From: Torreya grandis
Taxonomy: Eukaryota; Streptophyta; Pinopsida; Cupressales; Taxaceae
DNA length: 64,000 nt
Direction of reading: 5' to 3'
NCBI GenBank assembly: GCA_037957365.1
Contig: JARHVA010003169.1
Coordinates: forward strand, 70,001 to 134,000
In this document: positions 34,770 through 47,690 of the stretch, in pieces
Layout: the number at the start of each line of letters is the position of its first letter
Position numbering within the stretch: the first letter of the stretch is position 1
Translations under genes and position numbers: made by a program
Notes under the pieces: generated by a model
The model's input: only the letters and a program-made list of their open reading frames with translations
The model's database searches: none
What the model was told of the DNA's origin: nothing

Positions 34770-35640
34770 CTTCATGAACTCCCCCAAGGAAAATTTCCTT
34801 CATTCCAAGCATCAATTACAGTTGAATATAGTGAGGGGATTACAAAGACTTAGTGAAGATTTTAGAAACCTTATCCTTTGTAGGAATGTACTCTAAGATA
34901 AGTACATCATAGTTAAATAGTTTATAAATGAATTGCATATGGATCTCAATGTGCTTTATTCATTGATGCTCAACTAGGTTATAAGAAATGTGTATGACAC
35001 TCTAGTTATCACTCTAAAGAGTAGTGTGGTAAGTCTACATAAATAAAAAATCTATGAGCAACTTATAAACCATATATCCTCTTGGATGGATAGAAGAACA
35101 CTTTGATATTCTACCTTTTTATCTAATAATCCAATAGCCAATTATTTTTTGCATGACCAAGAAACTATACTTGAACCAAAGTGATAAAAAAACTAGAAGA
35201 GGAATTTTGATAATCAATGTCATTGGCCCATTATGAGTTATTAAAGCCCACAATCTAAGAATTAGACCTTGATGTGTACTATATACTAGAGTGTGAAGTT
35301 CCCCAAATGTACCTTAAAATATGTTTGATTATCTTATAGTGACTTTTATGGGTGTGTCTTATGACAAACATGAGAAAGTCAAACTACAAATTAAATATTA
35401 GGATAATTATGTATCAAGTGCAAAAGACTACCTACCAATTTATGATACAATGTAGCATCAACTATGGGTGAAGTGAAATTAGCTAAACATATAATCCCTA
35501 AATGAAAAGGTGTGGGTGAAGGCTTGTAATGAATCATGATAAAGTGATGAATTAAGTCATGAACATAATTTTACTGACAAGTGGATATTTCACTATAAGA
35601 TTGGATGATTTATAGTCCAAGGAAGTAGTGTAGAATTCCC
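34770..35640 (-). pseudogene. Ty1/copia reverse transcriptase C-terminus and RNase H relic
   Basis: Minus-strand reading from 35500 downward gives DATLYHKLVGSLLHL, the end of copia reverse transcriptase, then HILRYIWGTSHSS, the start of RNase H, and around 35050-34800 SDNQSVIHISYN, HIEIHMQFIYKL and PTKDKVSKIFTKSL. These are the ordered landmarks of copia Pol C-termini. GGGGGAG near 34790-34780 may be the polypurine tract. Stops and frameshifts are frequent. Upstream Pol parts and both LTRs are missing, so it is a 5'-truncated or rearranged relic. Confidence 0.8.
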
Positions 35641-36464
35641 AAGCCTATCATGTCAATTTATCCCACCAAACAATGATGTACATCTTGAATCATGGAAAAG
35701 AAACTGTATCCAATCAAAAATGCATTAGATCCATAAATAAATCCTAGATCAGAGAATATAGATCCAACTTACACTTCTGATTACGGATACATTATTTAAT
35801 TATAAATATGACCAATATGGGGATCCACTAGACCCAATTAGGGGATCTCCTATCATAATAATAATACTAGGAGGGTTTCAAAGCCTATAGTCAGGAAAAT
35901 CATGCAATAACCCTAACTAAGCCCTATGTTTTCATATTCACTAAACTAATAACAAGTAAATCAAAAGTCTAATCTAATGCTCACCAAAGCTTTTGGCACA
36001 AAGTGGAGGTAACAAACAATAAAAATAACCATGCATAGAACACATATACTAAAGCAATGTATATATAATCCTAATTCATGGAAGAGAAGTACAAATTCAT
36101 ATCTATCTACTCTTATAAAGGAGGAACAAAGTTAGGAATACTTACCTTTGAAAACAAACCCACCGAACCACAATCTCTCCCTTAGCCAAGGTTCTTCACA
36201 AGAGTTTTTTGTGGTATGTAAAGATGACAAGGATAAATTAGCTCTAGGCTACACTAATTATCAATGCATCCAAAATACTTATCCACAAGACAAGATCTAT
36301 ATTTCCAAAGAAAGTATGAAACCTTAAGCTTGATCCTCAAGTAGAATGGTAGATAAGTAGATGCACAATAGCTATTAATTATTCTTCTCTTATCTGAATA
36401 ATGGGAAAATGATCTTGTATATATAGGTGGATTTAACAACTAAGCCCTTTTGAAGTTTTGGCTG
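35641..36464. other. Unassigned stretch before stack B
   Basis: No convincing coding sequence on either strand. It may include more of the minus-strand copia relic, but no motif is readable. It ends at ATAGG, the target site of E5. Confidence 0.45.
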
Positions 36465-36469
36465 ATAGG

Positions 36470-39379
36470 TGTTAGAGGTACAATCACTGAGAGAGGGGTG
36501 AGTCAGTCACACTAAATATTTTAATTGCAATTCCAATCATTTCAAACAAATAGATAATAAACATATATCAACTTGATCAAGAAACATTAACAAGAGAGCT
36601 CATTCATTTAATGTATACACAAGATCAAACGCATGACACATAGTTCCTGTGGAAAACCCTCATGGTGAATAAAACCCATTCTTAAGCCTTCAACACATGG
36701 ATTAATTGTCCTATAATAAATTACAAACAAGATATTGGTCAAGTCCTTTAGACCATAAACCTTGATCAAATCTTCCTAACCAAAGGCCTTTAGTGAAACA
36801 CATGTTTCACAAGGGGTAACTACCCCTAAGAAAGATCAAGTCCTTTAGACCCTCCTTTGAAGTGAAAACCTCCACATTAGAACTAATGTCTTTAACACCT
36901 AATGATGGATATCTAATTATCTAACCCCTACACAAACTCTCTTTCAATCTCGTATAGGCCTCTCACATAGGCATGCCATAATCTCTCTCCTTCACTCAAA
37001 CAATCCTCATATGCACACTCAAATCTCTTCACATAATCTCAAACTGTAAGATAACTATTCTGACATCATAAATATGATCTATATGTCATACACGTAGTCA
37101 AAAATTTACTCTGCTTATCAACCCACCCATTGGGCACACCTACTCTTCTTTTTCATTTGCTTCAATGAACACTCTTCTCACACAAGCCTTGCATACCTCT
37201 TCTAAAGTCTAAAAACCATCATCTTTTATTTTCACTATTTATATAGCCTTCATGAATTATCAAGACCACAATATTTCCCTATTGTCCATAATATATGCCT
37301 TCACCCTTAATGCATCTATATGGATCACCTTAAAGCACAACCCTCTTTCAAATAGGCCTAAGTCATCTTTTAGGTCCTATGAAGACCCATTCACCTCTTT
37401 GACACTTCTTTAAGTAAATTAAGAATATAATACCACTTCTAAATGCATCAACCAATTCCAAATGAACACTTTGACATCCTCAAATGATCACAATCACCAA
37501 AACACTCTTCTGCTAAAGCACAATTTGCTCAAACAAAATTGTGTGCACATAGTCATCATGAATGAACACACAGTCACATTCTAAACCTTTGTTCATACTG
37601 GATATGATTGGTCAAACCTTCATAATGAACATAAATGGTCCTTATGGATTTTAAAACATTATATAATAGCTAATTCATCATGAAAAATAAAAATGCCATT
37701 AGAATGAACTCAAATATCCTTCTCGGGTTCTTAAAAGATAAACATGAATAACATAGTTAGCTTTAAACCTCAATATATTTTATTATAGACACTTTCAAAT
37801 CTTTAAATATATATTTATATATGTGCCTTAGAGTCATTTATGACTTTTATTTTTACACCATAAGAAAAAATTTCATAGATCAAAATTCATGGATCAAATA
37901 CCAAACACTGGTCTTTCCTTCATTAAATTCAAATATTTGAATTCAAATGGTCATAGTTAAACATCAAGCATTATTATATCATCTCATGTCCTTTATAATT
38001 TATATCAATCATAAACCATTGATATTATTTTATGAATCTTGAACTTTAACTCATAGTTAACCACTACCAAATGTTAAACCTCAAATAATTAACCTCATCT
38101 CATGCAATCTTGAAATATTAACTCAATGTGCACCATCGATCTCTATAGATTAGTCAAGTCTTTATCTTATAGCGCTCACCATTTGATATTACTCAAAACC
38201 CCCATGATCATGACACTTAGCACCCTTGCATTCCTTTTGAGAACTTTTACTATTAAACATCATGCACTTATCCTCATCTCGATGTTTTCAAACAACTTGG
38301 AATGAACGCGCTCTATTGATCCTTTTGTAAGGAGCTCGATCTTTAACTTAATTAACCAAATGAAAACTTTGACCTATTTGAATAGATACACATAATAGAT
38401 CTTCATTTTATGATCTCCCATGAGCCATTATATCTCCATCTAGTCTTGATATTTAACATCGTGTAAAATAGACTATGGGGACCATTGTTATCTACCTTGA
38501 AGGCTAATTTTGCACAGTCATATCCTTTACCTTGCTCACTCGCATGTTTTCAAATTTAGACCATATGATCTCCTTAAATAGGAAAATAGAACCATATATA
38601 AATCTTCTCCTAGAACCCTTGCATGTGTGAGATATAACACCATTAATTTGCTTACTTAGATTTTTTTCCCATAGAGCCAACTATGTTAAGAACTATCTGG
38701 AAAGGCCAACTTTGAACATCCATATCTTTTGATGCGCTTTATCACGAGACCTAAAATTTACCAAAAATAAATTAATAACAAAACTAAATAAACCCATATG
38801 ATCAAATTCTATTGACACCTTCGTACATGAGAAATATGACTATATCAATATGCTTATTTAGGTCTTCTTTCCATATTACAAATTTGGATAAGTATGAGAA
38901 AACACTATCAAACTACCTAAAAGCCCAACTTTGCACTTGCATGTCTTTGGCTATGCTTCATTTCATAAATTAAGATTTTTTTCATAAGAACTAAAGACTA
39001 ATGTGATCACAACCATATGACCAACTCCCCCTAACTCATCTACATGTGGTAATGGTGACATTAGCAAACTGCCTAGTTAGATTTTTTGCCACTAGACCCA
39101 AAATGTCTAGATAAAAATAATGACCAACCAAATGAAATCTATATATACACACAAGAATTCAAATCATATAAAACTTCTTATATGACCCATTTCACATGAT
39201 TAATACTCCATACTCATCCCTAAACATCTCTAAACATGCCAAAATTGAATATCAACCAAGCCTCCTTCAAACATACTAGGTCAAACACATTACACATTTT
39301 GTCATTGTCACTTAGACTATCAAGGCACTTAATCCACTCACCTTGACACTTACATGACATCATTTACAACTCTCCAATA
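36470..39379 (-). repeat. 3' LTR of E5 (minus orientation), full length
   Basis: Plus-strand ends are TGTTAGAGGTACAATCACTG and CAACTCTCCAATA. It pairs with 56646-58643, but carries about 0.93 kb (roughly 36540-37470) that the other copy lacks. From AACACTCTTCTGCTAAAGCA onward the two copies are collinear. No coding sequence is seen in it. Confidence 0.92.
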
Positions 39380-39395
39380 ATCTCCCCCTTTTTAA
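39380..39395 (-). other. E5 polypurine tract
   Basis: Minus strand AATTAAAAAGGGGGAGAT lies directly before the 3' LTR start. This is a textbook copia polypurine tract and fixes the minus orientation of E5. Confidence 0.88.
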
Positions 39396-39800
39396 TTGAT
39401 GTCAATAACTATCATATAACTCACCTTCCTTCTCTCTCTTTAAGCACTCTCACAATAGGAACTTTCTCCCCCTTTCACACAATGACAAAGTGGGCACCAA
39501 TTGATCCTAAGGACCTAAAAAGACTATCAATAGGATAATACTATCTTGTGAATATAGTAAAAACTCCCCCTTACCTTAATCCTACCTCTTCTTTCCTTGA
39601 CAACATCCTCTTGCCACAAGCCAATATTCTTCTTCAACCAAGCACTGCAACCAATGAATAAAAAACCCATAAAAATACTAAAATATGATGGAACTTGCCA
39701 AGAAACATCTAAGAGGAATTCCCCCTAAGATTTTTGATCCATTACATCATTGATCATCTTCAGATCTCCATACACCATGAAGAACCACCATATAGGCTAC
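39396..39800 (-). other. E5 interior, 3' end
   Basis: A short minus-strand frame about 39740-39540 reads VSWQVPSYFSIFMGFLFIGC and then a Lys/Arg-rich tail, so one hydrophobic segment is possible. Further purine-rich G-runs occur on the minus strand. No domain is recognised. E4 begins at 39801. Confidence 0.4.
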
Positions 39801-39805
39801 TAGCT

Positions 39806-40793
39806 TGTTGGGTTATTTTAGTTAATTCCAGCTTCAACATTGAAGTCCGGCCTAATGAGCTAGCACATTGGCCCTTTCACACAAGATCAGGCTCTAGCGC
39901 ACTCACTCAAAACACATGGAAAATGACTAGTTCTCATAGGTTTTATTTCATAGTTTGGTTAACTTTTTCATATTCTTCTCTTTATATCAATTAAACAAAG
40001 ATTATATAAAAACATTAATATACTACTTTGATCCTATGAGTTCTAGATTTGATTAATATCATCACATAGATTATTGTCATCTTCTATTAGTATTAAGTGC
40101 CTAGAAAAGAAAAAAAGATAAGGCATTTCTCACATAAAATTCAACACTTAGTTCATACCATCACTCATAGTAACACAAATTGATAAAACCCGTTATGTCA
40201 TATATTAAGTTTAAATATCCATCATAATATCATTCTAGTATTCATCCATCCATCCCCCCCAATTATTTACAATAGGGGTATTTATACTTTTTTTGCCCTG
40301 ATCAAGTGTTTACAATCATTAATGGAAATAAGAGTTGTCCAATGAACTCTCAACATACTAGGAGTCATGGTGCTTAACAAATAATTCCTAAAGATCTGAG
40401 CCTCTACACCTCATATGTCATTGCTTTATGTTATATCTCTTACCATGTGTTCTTCCCCTTATAGGCCGGTAAAAAACATCCTATCAATAAGGTTAGAATG
40501 ACCCATATGAACCTTTCTTCTAACTTCTCCCAGTTCTCACATACTCCCCTAGTCTTTCACTTTTGTTTTGAGTCTTATGTCTTCGATTTCCTCGTGACTA
40601 TGTCTCTTCTTATTGGTTCCTCTCATGTTGGTTCCTTCATGTTGTTGTCCTCTTGTGCCCTATAAGTTTTATGTCATGGTACTTCTACACCTATCAAATA
40701 TGTGTCATGGTCCTTCTATGCCATGATCCTCCCATGCCATGGTCCTTCCATGCTAAAATGGGACAACACTTAGTCAAAATTCTAGGGCTAACA
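39806..40793 (-). repeat. 3' LTR of E4 (minus orientation)
   Basis: Plus-strand ends are TGTTGGGTTATTTTAGTTAA and ATTCTAGGGCTAACA. It is collinear with 52074-53053 throughout (for example CTAATGAGCTAG followed by CACATTGGCCCTTTCA). Confidence 0.94.
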
Positions 40794-40869
40794 TCACCCA
40801 ACACTATGCTCTTAGTTTATCTTAGACTAAGTTGTGCTAGCATCCTCCAAAAATTCAAGCCCTGACTAC

Positions 40870-43800
40870 TCAAGTTACTTCTTTAGATTATCCTAATGGG
40901 ACAATTCCTCGAGAACCTTTGAATTTATTCCTTCTATGGCCCTATTTGATTCTTTTATCTCCTCAGGTTGGTTGGGGGTCTCCTCAACCTTCTTGACCTA
41001 TTCATCTGAGGATGTAATGGCATCCTTCTAGATGTCTTCAAGTGTAGAGACTTCCTTGTCAACCTATCCTTAGAGGGCTATAAAATTCACATTTTGTTGT
41101 TGATGATATTTATTAATGGTGTCCTCCATCATCTCTACATCCCTAAAGGCTTTTATATACTCAGTGTAGTCTTGTATTAAGAGTGCAGCATCAGCTTTTT
41201 CAGATTGGAGCCAAGCTTCTAAGACATTATTAAGGCATGCTAACCATGTAAAAATGCCATCTAAAATTGGGATAACCTCCCCAACTCTTTATATAGTGTA
41301 TTTGCAAATTTCAATGGACATGGTGAACTATTAATCTAACTCTAACCCCTCATCTCATGGTCTAGGTTACTCTTTGCATCATTTGAGTAGTAGTTTCACC
41401 AAGGTCTCCAGCTTTCCTATGGCATCCCCATTAAGAGCTATGTCATATTCTATCATTAGGACTTCATTAAAAATTGTTTTACAAAGGTTTAAAAACCTTA
41501 TTTTTTCCTCTATGGCCTCTTAGATGTATTGTTTTAATGTGGCCAATTCTTTGGTGAGTGCTTGTTTCTATGCAACTTCTTTATTGTACATTCCTACAAT
41601 TATAGCATGTTTCCTTTTAATCATGTGTGCATCAAAATTTGAAAAATATTTTGGTAGATAATTTCTATGCTTAACTTCAAAAATGTGGTGCTTGCTAGAA
41701 GAGAGGAGATCTTTTGTGGATCTAACCACAATTGTTCTAGCAGTGTTGGAGCATCCAGGCCCAAGGAAAGGCTATCCTATGAAATTTCAAACTCATGCTC
41801 TTCATTGTACATATCAAGTAAGAAGGACACTTTCTTCCTTGTTTCTAGATTTTCCTCCTTAAGGATGAATTCTAGCCAAAGATAAAGCATATATTCTTAA
41901 ATGTCAAACTGATAATGTTCATGATTATTTCCCATTACACCTTCATCATGCTCCTCTGAGGTCTCAACTAATCCCTTCCCCTTACTAGGGTCATGATCAA
42001 GCTCAGCCTCCTCATGGCCACTAGTGGCCATCTCACTTTCTTTTTTACTATCCCCCTCATCATATTGTGCTTCAACATAAAGTATGGAGTCATCAGAGGT
42101 GGATATCTCCTCCTGCACTAAGGAGGGAGTTTTCTCAAAATTCAAACCCAAGCTATGGACTTGCATCTCAGGAACTTCATTTTGGGGTGCTTACCTTTGG
42201 GGCTAATATTGGGAAGCTCTTGAAGTAGTAGCACTTGGGGGATATGATGGTGAAGGTGGACAAGGTGGAGGTGGAGATAGTGGAAGTGGACGTGCACAAG
42301 GTAGTGGAAAAAGGGGAGGAGTGAGCTAGGGAGATGAAGGGTGAAGAATTAAAGAGTGCAGAGGCATATAGCATGAAGGGGATGGAAAAGTGTGAAGAGG
42401 AGATATGGATTAACATGGATATTATGAAGGGTGAGGTAGAGGTGGCATAGAGGTATGGGATTGCATGGGTCTATAAGGTTGTGTCTTTGTAGTCTTGTGT
42501 CATTTTTGGGGGGGCCTAGTGCCCACTTATGTTGGTACACATATCCAGTTGCTTCTTCTTTAGAGGTGGTGCTAAAGGAAGTTTCTCCTTAGGGTCTTTA
42601 CCCTGTGGGTTCTTTTAGGGGTGTAACATGTAGAATAGTTTATGAATTTGCTCCCCAACTAATGTTTACTTGACCTATATGTCAGTCAAGTATATCTCCA
42701 TCTTCTCCACATAGGCCTTCTTTCATGGATAAACATATAACTTATAGAGGGTGTGAATCTCTGAGTCTCCATTTAACCTACAATATGATGGGTTATGTGT
42801 CATATATCTAATTAATAGAGTATATAAGTACCACATTGAGAAGGTGTATGGTAACATAAGCCATATTGAGAGCTCTTTGGAAGGGTTTATTTGAATGTGC
42901 ACAAGGGATAAGTAATACTTTATAGTCAACTATGTTTGTTATATAGCTAAAGGGGGCAGACTCATCTCTGAACACCACCTTTATCCCATCAAACTAGTAC
43001 TTCATAATGATCTTATATGATGGGGTGATGTGGCTAGGGAAAGTGAATGCCTTGTAGTGCTTAATGAGGGACTTATACATGGGAGGGTACACCCACTTTA
43101 GCATTATATAACTATAGTCTAGTATCCCAATTTCATCAAAAACTAATAAGAGGAGGATCTCCCCCCATGGAAACCTATACTTTAGCTCCCAATGGGTCTT
43201 TTATGCATCTTCAACAATCTTATGGGTGAAATACATAGCCTAATTTTACTTCAACCCTTATGAGACCTAATGATAAATGTATAGGTACATCATTTCAACC
43301 TCTTTCTAATGGTTGGTCCCTCTAACCTTGGTCATGATGATCTGTGTTATAACTTAGAATGTGATATATTTCAAGTTCTTGATGTGCATGGCATGGCCCT
43401 ACTTTTGGTACATTAACACTATTATGGTCTTTAAGATTTCCTCAGTGTCAGCCATGTCATAAATCATGCTCATCCCTAAGCACCTTAGCACCATGACCTT
43501 TTTGATCCTTGTAGGAGTGATTTTCATTTTGTGCCCAGTGAAGTAGATATAGTCTTTATGGACACATGAAAAGAAGAACTGAAATACTTCTATGTGCTTA
43601 CCAAAATAGGGAAATTTCAATAGTTATAACAATCTTGTAGTGTCCATCTAGTTAAATATCATGAGATCATACACCAATTGGTTATAGGTGTTAATGGTCT
43701 CCACCCAATAATCATTCTAGATCTTAGCCTTGTTCCTAGGTTGGTGATGATTGTAGTCAAAAATAGTATAAGTGAATACCTTGGAAACCTAGTTCTTTGC

Positions 43801-44345
43801 ATGTAATACTAAATCTATATATTATATCTCTTCAATTAATAAATATGGGGGTGGTGACTCTTAAATTTTCTACATCAAAGGTAATTAGGCCTACTTCACC
43901 TTGTACACCATACTTTTCTTTCCTTCTTTTGCACCGTATTCCTCTTCTTCTCTCATGCTTTATACTTATTCTTCTAGGTGCTACGCTTGTTCGTCTAGGG
44001 TATATTACCTAATTTGGAACCTAGTATCCTCCACTCACCTCTTTTTCTTCAGGTATTGTCGGTTTGGTTTCAAGTCTCTTGGCCTTTTTCTTAGGCCACA
44101 TTAACCTTCGAGGAGCCTGAAGGTTAACTTTCATCCATCCAATGTTTCCAAAGGAATATGTGGTTATAGATTATTGCTTTGGCTTTTTGAGCTTAAGAAC
44201 CCTTTAATGGTAGACCTGTAACCTACAACTTTTAAAACTAAAGCTTTTCCCAATGAACCAGACTTAGAATCTCTCTTCTCAACTTGGTAATGGCTTGCAT
44301 GGTTTTATAAGGATATGAAGACTCTTTACTTTGCTCAAGATTTGA
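40870..44345 (-). pseudogene. Extra long decayed reading frame of E4, downstream of integrase
   Basis: I do not recognise this protein. Read on the minus strand, it begins with a basic segment (KRDSKSGSLGKALVLK, about 44270), then a globular-looking part (about 43620-42720) including KFPYFGKHIEVFQFFFSCVH and HWELKYRFPWGEILLLLVFD. A Pro/Ser/Thr-rich pyrimidine tract follows (42430-42190), then an acidic stretch (42166-41897) rich in Glu, Asp and Ser, and a long helical, Leu/Glu-rich C-terminal part (41880-40870) with EKIRFLNLCKTIFNEVLMIE. No clear signal peptide or terminal membrane anchor was seen, which argues against a classic envelope protein. The position beside the 3' LTR is the only env-like trait. 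Confidence 0.55.
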
Positions 44346-45199
44346 TTGACTTGGCTCTGGTAGTCACTTGATATTTAGATCTAGTAGTTTCTTGATCTTC
44401 AATTTTATTAATTTAAAAAATAAATACAGAGTAAAGTATGAAATGGGTTTAACTTGCCTATTTATAAGTTTCAATAGGGGTTTTCCCTTATTAATGCCTT
44501 TCTATCACCCATCATTTCATACAATTCAATGTAGATATTTTAATGGCCACCACATTTGGATACGTGTTTTTTGAAATTAATACATTAACAGTATTATCCC
44601 AACATGCCATTGGCACATTTTTTTCATAACTATTATTTTTGTATTAATGGCATATCCCATCTCACACCTTTCTTTAGAGTGGATGACAACTATGTCCCAT
44701 GCTTTTTGTAAGGTGGGAGATAGTTGTCTCTTTTAAATTTCTAATTTATGGTGGTAACCTTGCTCCATGCCTTAAATGGCTCATGAAATTTTAACACCTT
44801 GTGAATGCTTAATAAATTTCACACCCATGTAACTCATGCACCTAAGTAACTTACGTACTTTTCATATATGCCTTTTTAAACATGACTTCTTACCCCACAC
44901 TAAAATGTGTCATGGTCCTCCATGAGAAGAATAAAAACCTAGAAAACAAAATTATAGAAAGGTAAATTTACATGAAACAAAGGTAGTGCTTTTACTTAAA
45001 TTAGTAAATCCTAAACTAATGTCATAAGCCTTATTGATTACAAAAAATTCAGCTATTTTGAAGTGAAATATGGACTAAGTTGGCTTCCATTATAGTACCC
45101 AAGATGGAGATAATCATCCATCCTTTGTAACCAACATGCTCTGGTAGGTCTAAGCTATGTATTATAAAAGGGTCATCCTATTGTATGTATAGCTTTCTT

Positions 45200-46130
45200 G
45201 GGTGGTGTGAAAACTTAGAGTCATACAACAAGACCTTCATTCCTAGAGAAATTATTTTGTTCTTTATATGGTGATCATTCCATGCCTTTTGCTTGCATTT
45301 TTCTACATCCTGAATCCAATGAGTGAGGAATTAAACCTCATCAACTTGAAATAAAGTTTTAGGCATGATTTTAAAGATGATTTTTCGTCTAGTTGTCCTA
45401 CATCCATGATACATAGAGATGGTGCAAATAACTCTACTAGTAGGACTACTTACTTGCCATACACCAAGATGAATGGTATGATTTTATTTAGGTGCTTATA
45501 GTTTATTTGATAATCCCATAGAAATATAGATACCCTATCATCCTAATCCCTTTGGCCAATGTTACAGATATTTATCAAAGTGGTACCTAGTATTTTTTTG
45601 AAAGACTTGGTAGTTTAATTGGCTTACGGGTGATATGGGGTTATTTTATGTGTATGATCATGAACTCATCCATCAAGATGTGAATTATTTCATTCAAAAA
45701 GTGAGTTTCATGATCACTGGTGAAACTTAGGGGACATCCAAATTGAGTAATGGTGTTTTCCCAGATGAACCTTAGAGAAATAGTAGCAATATAATCCTTT
45801 ATTGGTGTGGCTTCAATACAACACGTAAGATAGTCAATTGCTACAATGATGTATGGATAACATGTCCATCATCCTACTGGAGTGATGGGACCATCAAAAT
45901 ATATAACCCATTTTTTAAAGGGTTCTTAAGAAGGAATGGGTTGTAGAGGCATAACATCTCTCTTATTAGGTTTGCCTATGTATTGACATATGTCACATTT
46001 CTTAACATATGCTTTAGCATCTTAGTAGAGAGTTGGCCACCATAATCCATCTATTAAAACCTTCTGCATGATAGCCTCTCCAGCATAGTGTCCACTAGAA
46101 ATACCTTCATGAACTTCACAAAGTACCTCA
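45200..46130 (-). pseudogene. E4 integrase
   Basis: The HHCC zinc finger is well preserved on the minus strand at about 46115-45980: HEGISSGHYAG, then VLIDGLWWPTL, then YVKKCDICQYIGKP. A catalytic-core start follows near 45910 (WVIYFDGPITPVG, with the first catalytic Asp region). Further core motifs are blurred by stops and shifts down to about 45200. It is the gypsy-type integrase, located after RNase H as expected. I saw no chromodomain, but decay could hide one. Confidence 0.82.
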
Positions 46131-46439
46131 AAGTAATCATGTTGCATTACATAATGTCAAATAACTTTATCATGACCCATTTTGTAAATATCACCTACAA
46201 TAAGTTAAAAAGGTGTAGTGTAAATCATAAGTTGATTTTTGGATTATGAATTGAGACAGTCAAGCATAAAAATAGTGGTCAAGAACATTGCAATGTCTTC
46301 CAATTCTTTAGGTACCCATGTAAAATGAAAAACTATACATCAAGAAGATCATCCTATATGGTGCATGGTGGTTCTCTATTCTCAATTCACGATAGGTGGC
46401 TTTCCTAGGTTTCATCATCACTAAAAACTAGAATTCTTA

Positions 46440-46740
46440 AAACAAAACAATTTAGTGATAGATTTGTCCATTTAGTATGGGTTTGTTGACAAGGTAATTA
46501 AAAGCCTCATGATCTATATATAAAATAAAGGAAGTGTTTAATAGGTATTGTCTAAATTTATACAAAGTGTAGACCATTGATAGTGCCTCATGCTCCATAG
46601 TGATATAATTTCTTTCAGCTAGTGTGAGCTTCATGCTAGCAAAGTAGATTGGGTGATTCAAGTGACCTTCACCTAGTTGTGTAAGAATTGCACCAATGGC
46701 CATGTTAGATGCATCAACATGGACATGAAATGACTTTGTC
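46440..46740 (-). pseudogene. E4 RNase H
   Basis: Minus strand: VHVDASNMAIGAILTQ starts the domain with the first catalytic Asp (about 46735-46690). It continues HPIYFASMKLTLAERNY, TMEHEALSMVYTLYKFR with the catalytic Glu, and YIDHEAFNYLVNKP. The 46452-46703 part is open without a stop and is the best-preserved stretch of E4. Confidence 0.93.
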
Positions 46741-46989
46741 CAATTGGGAAATTAGAGAATAAGAGCAATGACCAACTTTTCCTTGAGTGTTTTAAAGGCC
46801 TCCTTACAAGAGCAAGTCCATATAAAATATTCATTCTACTTTAGAAGTTCTTTTAGGGGCACAATAATCTTTGCATAACTATGAATGAACATTCTATAAT
46901 AACCCATGTTGCCCAAAAGGCATGGACCTCATGCTAAGCTTTGGGCACTGGAAGGTGAAGAATAATAGATACCTTCACCAGGTCTACTA

Positions 46990-47690
46990 GGAGTCCTTCC
47001 TTAAATAAATATGCCATAGGAGCATACCAAAAGGTGTCATAAATAGGCACTTCTTTAACTTTAATGAGATTTTTAAGACCTAATAGCACTTAAGCATAAG
47101 TCTAAGGTTAGTGCAATGGTCCTTGACCAAGCCATATACTATCCAGTCATCCAAATAAACTTGGAGTGGCTTGTGGATGAAGTCCTTAAAGGCTTCAACT
47201 GCTATTCATGAAAATACTGGTAGGGAATTCTTCAACTTGAAAGACATAATAGTATAGGTAAATGATCCCCATTCAATGGTGAAGGTTGTCTTGGGATGGT
47301 CTTCTTTAGCTATTTTGACCTGATGATACCCCAGGAATCTATATATGAAAGAGTGCATTTCATAACTAGTAACACCTTCAAGGATTTCTTCTATGAATGG
47401 CATTAGAAAGGGATTTATTACATAGGATGCATTAAGCACTCAGTAGTCCACACAGATATGGATACATCCATCTTTTTTAATACTAATCACCATGGGACTG
47501 ACCCACTCAGATTTAGTAATGGGAATGATTACTCTAGTGTGTAGCATACCATCAATCTCCTCTTTAATATGTTCCCAAATATTAGGATTCATCCTATATG
47601 GGCATTTTTTCACTGGTCGAGTGCCATCAACTAGCTTGATATGCATCTTCCCTAATGATGGATGGACTCCCTTCAATTCACTATAGTTTT
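46990..47690 (-). pseudogene. E4 reverse transcriptase
   Basis: Ty3-type reverse transcriptase. The minus strand opens LVDGTRPVKKCPYRMNP and EEIDGMLHTRVIIPI with SEWVSPMVISIKKDG and VDY (47676-47440), the usual thumb-to-finger entry. After a stop (TGA where Arg is common) comes VLNASYVINPF, and then FLGYHQVKIAKEDHPKTTF. The first catalytic Asp, expected just before FxGY, is not present, since this copy has Tyr-Arg there. The second catalytic box YLDDWIVYGL is at 47157-47128. A frameshift separates it from the preceding part. Confidence 0.92.

Noticed and set aside
43797..44104. Two plus-strand open frames with hydrophobic, Ser/Leu-rich residues.
   Set aside because: Shadows of the minus-strand extra frame of E4.
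40870..44345. Envelope-like glycoprotein in E4.
   Set aside because: Position fits, but no clear signal peptide, membrane anchor or cleavage site is visible, so I list it as an unrecognised frame only.
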